Shown: positions 1-5,009 of the stretch, piece by piece
Numbering within the stretch: the stretch's first letter is position 1
Layout: each line of letters begins with the position of its first letter
Origin: Cellvibrionaceae bacterium
GTDB lineage: Bacteria > Pseudomonadota > Gammaproteobacteria > Pseudomonadales > Cellvibrionaceae
Direction: 5' to 3'
Length of the DNA: 5,173 bases
Assembly (NCBI GenBank): GCA_030597965.1
Contig: JAUVQU010000175.1
Coordinates: forward strand, 1 to 5,173
The notes under the pieces: generated by a model
The model's input: the letters and a program-made list of their open reading frames with translations, nothing else
Database searches by the model: none
What the model was told of the DNA's origin: nothing
Position numbers and translations under genes: made by a program

Positions 1-647
1 CCGCCATCAAAGACCAGCTCATCCTGACCACCCACTTGGTTTACGTAGATTATCGGCATCTGACCTTCCTGAGCGCGTTCACGCAGCAGTTGGCGACGCT
101 CCTGTCCTTTATTGATATGGAACGGAGAAGCGTTCAAGTTCAACATCAATTGAGCGCCTGCCTGCTGCGCTTGATGCATAGGCTGGTACTGCCAAATATC
201 TTCACAAATGGTCAAGGCCACCCTCACCCCACCTATGGTCAGTACGCAAGGTGCATCACCGGCAACAAAATAGCGCTTCTCATCAAACACGCGATAATTC
301 GGCAGGTATTGCTTAGCATATTCACCAATCAGCTCACCATCACAGATGACTCCGGCCATATTAAACACACGACCGGCTACCTTGCGGGGGTAACCCAGAG
401 CCACAGCGGCTTTTAACCCAGCTTCTTGGACCTCCACCAAAGCTCGATCAATACGAATCTTTAAACTATCACGGAGCAACAAATCCTCTGGTGGATAGCC
501 AGTGAGGGTTAATTCTGGAAACACCACCAAATCAGCAGCATGTTCCGACTCCGCCTGACGAACAGTCTCGATAACTCGTCGTGTATTCCCGGGAATATCA
601 CCAACTAAAGGGTTTACCTGAGCCATGACAATCTTTAGGGTTGGCAT
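1..647 (-). CDS. nadE: Glutamine-dependent NAD+ synthetase, N-terminal glutaminase half (partial)
   Basis: This is the last enzyme of NAD biosynthesis. It amidates deamido-NAD+ using ATP and ammonia released from glutamine (EC 6.3.5.1) in the cytoplasm. The visible 215 residues are the nitrilase-fold glutaminase domain. All three catalytic positions are present: Glu45 in VVFPELTLTGYPPEDLL, Lys112 in EYAKQYLPNY, and Cys148 in LTICEDIWQ. The motif NQVGGQDELVFDGG near the cut edge is also typical of the family. The frame is open to the window edge, so the C-terminal ATP-dependent synthetase domain lies outside; the full protein is usually about 540 residues. The ATG at 647-645 is chosen because the protein begins MPTLKIVMAQVNPLVGDI, as the family does, and a GGAG ribosome-binding site (plus-strand 656-659) lies 8 nt upstream. 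The gene is divergent from pilS with a 319-bp gap. No regulatory site is certain. Identification is very secure; only the synthetase half is unseen. Confidence 0.96.
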   Translation of the reverse strand, partial: MPTLKIVMAQVNPLVGDIPGNTRRVIETVRQAESEHAADLVVFPELTLTGYPPEDLLLRDSLKIRIDRALVEVQEAGLKAAVALGYPRKVAGRVFNMAGVICDGELIGEYAKQYLPNYRVFDEKRYFVAGDAPCVLTIGGVRVALTICEDIWQYQPMHQAQQAGAQLMLNLNASPFHINKGQERRQLLRERAQEGQMPIIYVNQVGGQDELVFDG

Positions 648-708
648 GTTAATTACTCCAATAGGTTTCTCTGATACTTCCCTCACAGAATTTTATCTGG
701 GGGAGTAC

Positions 709-729
709 GGAGCCACTTAAATGTGCTCC
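709..729. repeat. Inverted repeat upstream of nadE
   Basis: GGAGC at 709-713 pairs with GCTCC at 725-729. With one bulged C, AC (715-716) pairs with GT (723-724), closing a 6-nt TTAAAT loop. Neither strand has a T-run after it, so it does not look like an intrinsic terminator. It could be an operator or a structure in the nadE leader if transcription starts further upstream. Function is unknown. Confidence 0.35.
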
Positions 730-776
730 AATAATATAGTGAGGCCTTTACACGAAAGCCATTTCACTTTCATTCC

Positions 777-789
777 ACGTTAAAAACGT
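777..789. repeat. Short palindrome ACGTT-AAA-AACGT
   Basis: A perfect 5-bp inverted repeat with a 3-bp AAA centre lies in the middle of the nadE-pilS intergenic region. Its size and symmetry would fit a dimeric regulator's binding site. No regulator can be named, and a palindrome this short can occur by chance in AT-rich DNA. Confidence 0.25.
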
Positions 790-896
790 ACTCAATCGGT
801 CATTTATACATATAAACTCCCTCATTCCGTGCGTTTTTGCCTTGCCTGAAAGCGAAATCATCTTCCTTGCAAAGGTCTCATGAGGTATAAATCAAG

Positions 897-921
897 GGCG
901 GCTATTTTCGGATAAACCGCC
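897..921 (+). repeat. GC-clamped hairpin in the probable pilS leader
   Basis: GGCGG (897-901) pairs with CCGCC (917-921). Inside, TAT (903-905) can pair with ATA (912-914) around a TTTCGG loop, leaving a small internal bulge. It ends 45 bp before the pilS start. If transcription begins near the TATAAA at 886-891, the hairpin would sit close to the 5' end of the pilSR mRNA. No T-run follows, so it is not an obvious terminator. Confidence 0.35.
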
Positions 922-966
922 ACTTTAAGCAAAGCCAAATCACAACCAAAGAGAATAAATTCAACG

Positions 967-2544
967 ATGGCCCAAGCCCCTCATAACAATTATCAACTGC
1001 TTAAGGTCTATGCATATTATCGGTGCTTATTAAGCAGCATCATAATGGCCATGTTCTATTGGCCCTTTGCCGATCAGGTACTCGGCAGCAGTGAAAGCCA
1101 GTTATTCGCACACACTACCTTCCTATACTTAGGCCTGTGCATCATCACACTGTTATTTGTACTGAGAAATCCACAGCCCCCCTCGTCAGAACAAATATTT
1201 TCTATCCTATTTATCGATATCCTCGCCATTACCATCATGATCCACTCCAGTGGTGGGGTCAGCAGCGGCTTAGGTTTTTTACTGTTGGCCTGCGTTGCCG
1301 CTGGAGGCATATTCTTAACAAAACAACTCAGTAGCGCCCTGGCCGCACTTGCCACAATATTAGTGATTGCAGAAACTATTAGTAATATGGGACACCCCAA
1401 CGCCAGCAGCCAGCAATTAATCACAGCTGGCAGCCTTGGCTTCATGTTATTTTTCACCAGCTTAGCCATTAATTATTTAAGTGAAAGGATCAGAAGCAGT
1501 ACCGCCGAAGCTGAAAACCAGGCAGCTCATGCCTCCCATCTGCAAAGGCTCGCTCAATCGATCGTTGAGAGAATGAAAACCGGGGTTATTGCCATCAACC
1601 CTTATGGCCAGATCGAACTATTCAGTCAATCAGCTAAAGAGCTATTGAGAACTACTTCAGGCTCGCTACCAAAAAGCATCGCAGATATCCCTGAACTGGA
1701 AGAGCATTTACATATTTGGGAAAAAACAAAACACAAAAAACCCGCCACCATCACCTTGGCAAATGATCAGGACATACGAATCAGTTTTACGAAATTAGAC
1801 GCACAAACTTCGTCCAATATTTTGATTTTTGTTGAGGACAACCAGACGATTAAGCATGAAGCGCAACAGTTAAAGCTTGCTTCGCTGGGCCGCCTCACCG
1901 CAAGTATCGCCCATGAAATCCGCAATCCCCTCAGCGCCATCAGTCACGCGGGAGAACTGTTGACCGAATCACCAGACTTACACAAAAATGATCGGCGGTT
2001 TACAGAAATTATCGACAATAACGCCAAGCGGGTTAATCAAATTATTGAAAATATTCTTCAACTGTCTCGCCGAGGATCAACAGAACAGGAAATTATTTCT
2101 TTAAATAACTGGTTATCAACTTTTGTCAGCGACTGCCAACGAATCAATACCACGGAAGTAAACATAACATTAAGCGGAAACGAAACTAATGTGGAAGCAC
2201 GATCTGACAGCAGTCACTTAAATCAAGTCATGAATAATCTTGTCAATAACGGCCTGCGTTATAGTGAGCTATCAGAAGAAAAAGAATTAACGATCAGTTT
2301 CGGACAAGACAAGCAGGCAAGGCCCTTCATTGACATCATAGACAGCGGCGATGGCATCTGCACCGAAGATTTAAATAACATTTTCGAGCCTTTTTTCACC
2401 ACCGAAGCAACGGGTTCCGGGCTAGGCCTTTACCTATCAAAGCAATTGTGTGAAGCGAACAACGCCACCTTAAGTTATAGTAATCCCACTAATGGCAAAA
2501 GCTGTTTTAGGGTTACCTTTGCACACATCAATCAACTATTTTAA
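967..2544 (+). CDS. pilS: PilS, membrane sensor histidine kinase of the type IV pilus system
   Basis: PilS is the sensor kinase that phosphorylates PilR. In Pseudomonas it sits in the inner membrane and monitors pilin levels. The 525 residues are close to the usual PilS length (about 530). Six hydrophobic segments lie in roughly residues 18-36, 50-66, 76-93, 99-116, 120-140 and 152-170. A linker and PAS-like region follow (about 190-295). The kinase core has the H-box LTASIAHEIRNPLSAISHA with phospho-acceptor His316, the N-box NNLVNNGLRYS with Mg-binding Asn428, the G1 box DSGDG (459-463), the F-box FEPFFTT (473-479), and the G2 box GSGLGL (483-488). All catalytic motifs are intact. The ending FRVTFAHINQLF resembles PilS proteins. 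ATG 967 is the only sensible start: an in-frame stop lies at 913-915 with no start codon between. The upstream GAGA (951-954) is a weak, distant ribosome-binding site. The gene is followed by pilR after 6 bp. Confidence 0.95.
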   Translation: MAQAPHNNYQLLKVYAYYRCLLSSIIMAMFYWPFADQVLGSSESQLFAHTTFLYLGLCIITLLFVLRNPQPPSSEQIFSILFIDILAITIMIHSSGGVSSGLGFLLLACVAAGGIFLTKQLSSALAALATILVIAETISNMGHPNASSQQLITAGSLGFMLFFTSLAINYLSERIRSSTAEAENQAAHASHLQRLAQSIVERMKTGVIAINPYGQIELFSQSAKELLRTTSGSLPKSIADIPELEEHLHIWEKTKHKKPATITLANDQDIRISFTKLDAQTSSNILIFVEDNQTIKHEAQQLKLASLGRLTASIAHEIRNPLSAISHAGELLTESPDLHKNDRRFTEIIDNNAKRVNQIIENILQLSRRGSTEQEIISLNNWLSTFVSDCQRINTTEVNITLSGNETNVEARSDSSHLNQVMNNLVNNGLRYSELSEEKELTISFGQDKQARPFIDIIDSGDGICTEDLNNIFEPFFTTEATGSGLGLYLSKQLCEANNATLSYSNPTNGKSCFRVTFAHINQLF

Positions 2545-2550
2545 TCGCCA

Positions 2551-3888
2551 ATGAATATAGAAAACAACACCGAGCTAACACATGCATTGATCGTGGACGA
2601 TGAACCCGATATCCGCGAACTACTTGAGATAACGCTCTCTCGTATGGGAATTAATTGCGACAGTGCCGCCAACATAAAACAAGCGCGAAAATTTCTAGCC
2701 AACAATAATTATCATCTGTGCCTAACCGACTTACGCCTCCCCGATGGAGATGGAATTGAACTGGTTTCACACATTCAAAAAGAATATAGCCAGACACCTG
2801 TCGCAGTTTTCACTGCACACGGCAATATGGATATTGCTATCTCAGCCATGAAAGCCGGCGCATTCGACTTTATTTCTAAGCCGGTAAATCTTTCCAGCCT
2901 TAGAAAACTGATTAATACCGCCCTTTCCCTGCAGGAAGCAAAGCCCCAGCAAGATCAAAGCCCGGTCATGCTTGGGGAAGCTGAAAATATCGTCAGTCTC
3001 CGCAACACAATTGCTAAAGTAGCACGCAGTCAAGCACCCGTATTTATCAATGGCGAATCAGGCACAGGCAAAGAAGTCGCTGCAAGAGCCATTCATTATC
3101 AGGGGGGACGCAGAGGTGGCCCATTCATCCCTGTCAATTGCGGCGCCATTCCTAGAGAACTCATGGAAAGTGAATTCTTCGGCCACAAAAAAGGCAGTTT
3201 TACGGGTGCGCACGCGGATAAAATCGGCTTATTCCAGGCGGCAGAGGGTGGCACTCTTTTTCTTGATGAAGTCGCAGACCTACCCTTGGATATGCAAGTT
3301 AAATTGTTACGCGCCATTCAAGAAAAAGCAATAAGGCCCATAGGCAGCGAGCACGAAATAAGTGTAGATATACGTATATTGAGTGCAACTCATAAAAATC
3401 TAAATCAAGAAATCACCCTGGAAAAATTTCGAAGTGATTTATTCTATCGGATTAACGTCATTCAAATAGACACGCCTCCACTTAGGGAACATAAAGAGGA
3501 TATCCCCCTACTTACTCAATATTTCATCAATAAATTTTCAAAAAACATCGATGTTAAACCTCCCAATCTTTCCGGTCACGCACTCAGCAGCTTGATGAGC
3601 TACTCGTTTCCCGGCAATGTTCGTGAACTTGAAAACATCTTAGAGCGGGCCTTCACTTTATGTGATGAAAACATCATCCAACTGGAAGATTTACAGCTTC
3701 CACACGAAGTAAAAGATCTGACACTTAGAAATCACAACACGCTCGAAGATGTAGAATCACTGGATGATTACCTGGAAGATATAGAGCGTGACATCATCAT
3801 CAAGACCCTGGAAAAAGCACGCTGGAATAAAACAGCGGCGGCCAAACTCCTGGGGCTGTCTTTTCGCTCTTTTAGGTACAGAATTTAA
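2551..3888 (+). CDS. pilR: PilR, sigma-54-dependent response regulator (C-terminus shortened)
   Basis: PilR is the NtrC-class response regulator that, when phosphorylated by PilS, activates sigma-54 transcription of the major pilin gene in Pseudomonas. The receiver (about residues 10-125) has acid pair Asp16/Asp17, phospho-acceptor Asp60, Thr88 and Lys110. The AAA+ domain (about 140-370) has Walker A GESGTGKE (168-175), the sigma-54 loop GSFTGA (215-220; Ser where most activators have Ala), Walker B LFLDE ending Asp239/Glu240, arginine-finger candidates Arg294 and Arg300, and sensor II FPGNVREL (353-360). A Fis-type helix-turn-helix starts near 424 (WNKTAAAKLLGLSFRS). The protein ends FRYRI at a TAA (3886-3888), where relatives continue with KKLG and a few more residues; the following codons still read K-L-G-L-D. 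This is probably a nonsense change trimming the C-terminus, so activity is uncertain though every catalytic motif is present. No Shine-Dalgarno precedes ATG 2551; the 6-bp gap from pilS suggests translational coupling. Confidence 0.94.
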   Translation: MNIENNTELTHALIVDDEPDIRELLEITLSRMGINCDSAANIKQARKFLANNNYHLCLTDLRLPDGDGIELVSHIQKEYSQTPVAVFTAHGNMDIAISAMKAGAFDFISKPVNLSSLRKLINTALSLQEAKPQQDQSPVMLGEAENIVSLRNTIAKVARSQAPVFINGESGTGKEVAARAIHYQGGRRGGPFIPVNCGAIPRELMESEFFGHKKGSFTGAHADKIGLFQAAEGGTLFLDEVADLPLDMQVKLLRAIQEKAIRPIGSEHEISVDIRILSATHKNLNQEITLEKFRSDLFYRINVIQIDTPPLREHKEDIPLLTQYFINKFSKNIDVKPPNLSGHALSSLMSYSFPGNVRELENILERAFTLCDENIIQLEDLQLPHEVKDLTLRNHNTLEDVESLDDYLEDIERDIIIKTLEKARWNKTAAAKLLGLSFRSFRYRI

Positions 3889-3924
3889 AAATTAGGTTTG
3901 GATGAGCCAATCAGTCACAACTGA
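3889..3924 (+). pseudogene. Remnant of the pilR 3' end beyond the TAA
   Basis: Read in the pilR frame after the TAA, these codons give K-L-G-L-D-E-P-I-S-H-N and then TGA at 3922-3924. PilR proteins normally end with R-Y-R-[LI]-K-K-L-G plus a few residues, so K-L-G-L-D matches the expected tail. The TAA occupies the position of the first Lys and differs from AAA by one base. Without it the protein would be 457 residues. This stretch is therefore best read as a former coding end, or as coding sequence if the stop is a sequencing error or is read through. Confidence 0.6.
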
Positions 3925-3926
3925 CT
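3913..3926 (+). repeat. Small hairpin between pilR and fimT
   Basis: AGTCA (3913-3917) and TGACT (3922-3926) form a perfect 5-bp stem around CAAC. No T-run follows, so it is not a good intrinsic terminator. It overlaps the remnant pilR end and directly precedes a TATGAT (3927-3932) resembling a -10 box, which has no good -35 at the right distance. A role in separating fimT expression from pilSR is possible but unproven. Confidence 0.3.
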
Positions 3927-3986
3927 TATGATACAGAACAAGCGCCGGCAGGAAGCCAGCGAGCATACCAACTCAAGGATGAGATT

Positions 3987-4550
3987 ATGGACAGCTACCA
4001 TAGGGGGCACACGCTCCTCGAACTATTGACGACTCTTTCTATTCTGACAGTACTATTGCTTTTCGGGTTAATCCCCATACATTCAACACTAAAAAAAAGT
4101 GAAGCCGATGCAGCAATTGAGGGTATTTATCGCGCGTGGGCATACGCAAGATCCGAATCTATCCGGCGCTCAAAAACTCTACTGATCTGTGGCACTAACA
4201 ACGGATTAACCTGTGCCAAACGGTGGACAGCAGCGCTGTTGATTTTTGAGGATAAAAACAAAGACAAAATCGTCAACGATGGAGAACTTATCCATCACCA
4301 TAGTATTGATATAAAAAACGGGGTCATAGAGTCCAGAATCAGTTTTGGTAAGAGCTACGCGCTGATTACTGAAACTGGACGAGCTTCCCTTGGCGGAAGT
4401 TTTCTTTACTGTGACAAAGTGTCAAACCTTTCGAGCGATCGTAAAATCACCTGGAGCCTATCTGGAAGGCCTTACCTAACAGGGGGATACAGTAAAGCCA
4501 AAGGCAGCTCGACCGTCAGCTGCTCTAAAAAGCAGATTCACCAGCAGTAA
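3987..4550 (+). CDS. fimT: FimT/GspH-family type IV pseudopilin
   Basis: This minor pilin-like protein is expected to be cleaved by prepilin peptidase PilD, embedded in the inner membrane and built into or near the pilus tip. The short leader MDSYHRG is followed by HTLLELLTTLSILTVLLLFG: cleavage is predicted between Gly7 and His8, with the +5 Glu at Glu12. The +1 residue is His, less usual than Phe or Met. The rest has the GspH/FimT pattern: a helix with ARSESIRRSKTLLICG (54-69), TCAKRW (75-80), the acidic loop FEDKNKDKIVNDGE (87-100), and a C-terminal YCDK...WSLSGRPYL. Cysteines lie at 68, 76, 142 and 179, enough for two disulfides. AAGGA (3975-3979) lies 7 nt before the ATG, fixing the start. 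The gene stands alone after pilR and its 3' end overlaps convergent pilE by 13 bp. It could instead be named FimU or GspH; the family is secure, the exact symbol is not. Confidence 0.85.
   Translation: MDSYHRGHTLLELLTTLSILTVLLLFGLIPIHSTLKKSEADAAIEGIYRAWAYARSESIRRSKTLLICGTNNGLTCAKRWTAALLIFEDKNKDKIVNDGELIHHHSIDIKNGVIESRISFGKSYALITETGRASLGGSFLYCDKVSNLSSDRKITWSLSGRPYLTGGYSKAKGSSTVSCSKKQIHQQ
4504..4523. repeat. Inverted repeat near the fimT 3' end
   Basis: GCAGCT (4504-4509) and AGCTGC (4518-4523) form a perfect 6-bp stem around an 8-nt loop. It lies inside the fimT coding end, 6 bp before the larger hairpin at 4530-4557. On the minus strand it would be a second hairpin just downstream of the pilE terminator, without its own T-run. 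Confidence 0.4.
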
Positions 4551-4557
4551 TCTGCTT
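4527..4557 (-). terminator. Intrinsic terminator for pilE, inside the fimT/pilE overlap
   Basis: AAGCAGATT (4530-4538) and AATCTGCTT (4549-4557) form a perfect 9-bp stem with a 10-nt loop. Read on the minus strand, the stem ends in five consecutive T residues (plus-strand A's at 4531-4527), the form expected of a Rho-independent terminator for the pilY1-pilE operon. The plus strand has no T-run after the stem, so it should not stop fimT transcription in the same way. Only three of nine pairs are G-C, so it may be of moderate strength. The 5' arm encodes the last residues of PilE (EADYCW region), and the pilE TGA (4540-4538) falls at the loop and 3' arm boundary. Confidence 0.6.
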
Positions 4558-4990
4558 CGCTACCTGTTGCGGTTTTAGCACCCCTGTGAGCAATAGCAAA
4601 ACTGGTGCATTTATCATCATCAGCCTGAGCCCCGCCAGCCACAGGAGTTGCTGTCAGGGTGTAACAGTTATACCTCACCGTGTCGCCACCAACACAGGTG
4701 CCTGTACCAACATTATTGCTTAACGAAACCGAATAGAAACCCTCGGGCGATAGTAATTGGTCACTATCACCACCAATATCATTAACACTGCTGGTATAGC
4801 CATTGAACTGGAAAAAATATTTTTCTTGGTTGAGTGTCGCGGCTGACAATGCAGCTTTGGCATCTGTTCGCCGGGACTTGGTGATACTCTCCTGATAAGT
4901 TGGCAGAGCCACCATCGCCAGAAGCGCGACAATAGAAATAACAATCATCAACTCAATTAACGTAAAGCCTGACTGGCGTACATTTTTCAT
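4538..4990 (-). CDS. pilE: Type IV pilus minor pilin PilE
   Basis: PilE is a minor pilin that joins the tip/priming complex with PilVWX, FimU and PilY1 in Pseudomonas-type T4P. The 150-residue protein begins MKNVRQSG, an 8-residue leader, then FTLIELMIVISIVALLAMVALP. Cleavage is predicted after Gly8, with Phe9 at +1 and the invariant +5 Glu at Glu13. The N-terminal helix continues through YQESITKSRRTDAKAALS and NQEKYFFQFNGYT, the usual PilE pattern. The C-terminal part has YTLTATPV, then KCTSFAIAHRG and the ending ADYCW, resembling Pseudomonas PilE, which also closes with a Cys-Trp. Cys128 and Cys149 probably form the conserved disulfide; Cys99 and Cys109 look like an additional pair. AGGAAA (plus-strand 4997-5002) is the ribosome-binding site. 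The gene follows pilY1 after 19 bp, presumably in one operon, and ends in a likely terminator overlapping convergent fimT. Confidence 0.9.
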   Translation of the reverse strand: MKNVRQSGFTLIELMIVISIVALLAMVALPTYQESITKSRRTDAKAALSAATLNQEKYFFQFNGYTSSVNDIGGDSDQLLSPEGFYSVSLSNNVGTGTCVGGDTVRYNCYTLTATPVAGGAQADDDKCTSFAIAHRGAKTATGSEADYCW

Positions 4991-5009
4991 GATAACTTTC
5001 CTGAAAAGT

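Larger units (their letters stand above)
648..966. other. Divergent intergenic region between nadE and pilS
   Basis: This 319-bp region must hold the promoters for both nadE (minus) and pilSR (plus). I see no gene in it. The best sigma-70-like match toward pilS is a TATAAA at 886-891, but the hexamer 17 bp upstream (863-868, TTCCTT) is poor. Another TATAAA at 811-816 has no usable -35. Toward nadE, a minus-strand TATATT near 734-739 and a TAAAAT near 690-695 are possible -10 boxes, again with weak -35 partners. Three small inverted repeats lie here (709-729, 777-789, 897-921). The octamer CTCCAATA occurs twice, at 656-663 and 726-733; the first copy covers the nadE ribosome-binding site. A scan for the sigma-54 GG-N10-GC spacing gave no site with the right flanking bases. 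The longest open stretch noticed is an 11-codon ATG frame at 880-915, too short to call. Confidence 0.6.

Noticed and set aside
36..416. Plus-strand 126-codon open frame.
   Set aside because: It lies opposite the unmistakable NadE coding sequence and its translation shows no recognisable motif.
700..713. GG-N10-GC match in the nadE-pilS intergenic region.
   Set aside because: The bases around both dinucleotides are G/A/C-rich and do not resemble a -24/-12 promoter.
880..915. Eleven-codon ATG frame before pilS that could be a leader peptide.
   Set aside because: Too short, with no clear ribosome-binding site, no amino-acid bias suggesting attenuation, and no conservation data.
930..950. Minus-strand TTGG...GGC resembling a sigma-54 promoter facing nadE.
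   Set aside because: Only the GG-N10-GC spacing and a TTGG fit; the site lies about 290 bp from the nadE start and nadE is not expected to use sigma-54.
1074..1469. Minus-strand 131-codon open frame inside pilS.
   Set aside because: It is antisense to the PilS membrane segments, and its hydrophobic content mirrors theirs.
3050..3334. Open frames on both strands inside the pilR AAA+ region.
   Set aside because: The PilR frame carries all conserved AAA+ motifs here; the other frames are shadows without motifs.
3947..3960. Possible sigma-54 promoter upstream of fimT with GG-N10-GC spacing.
   Set aside because: GG at 3947-3948 and GC at 3959-3960 have the right spacing, but the flanks lack the expected TGGCAC and TTGC context; a single dinucleotide spacing match is common by chance.
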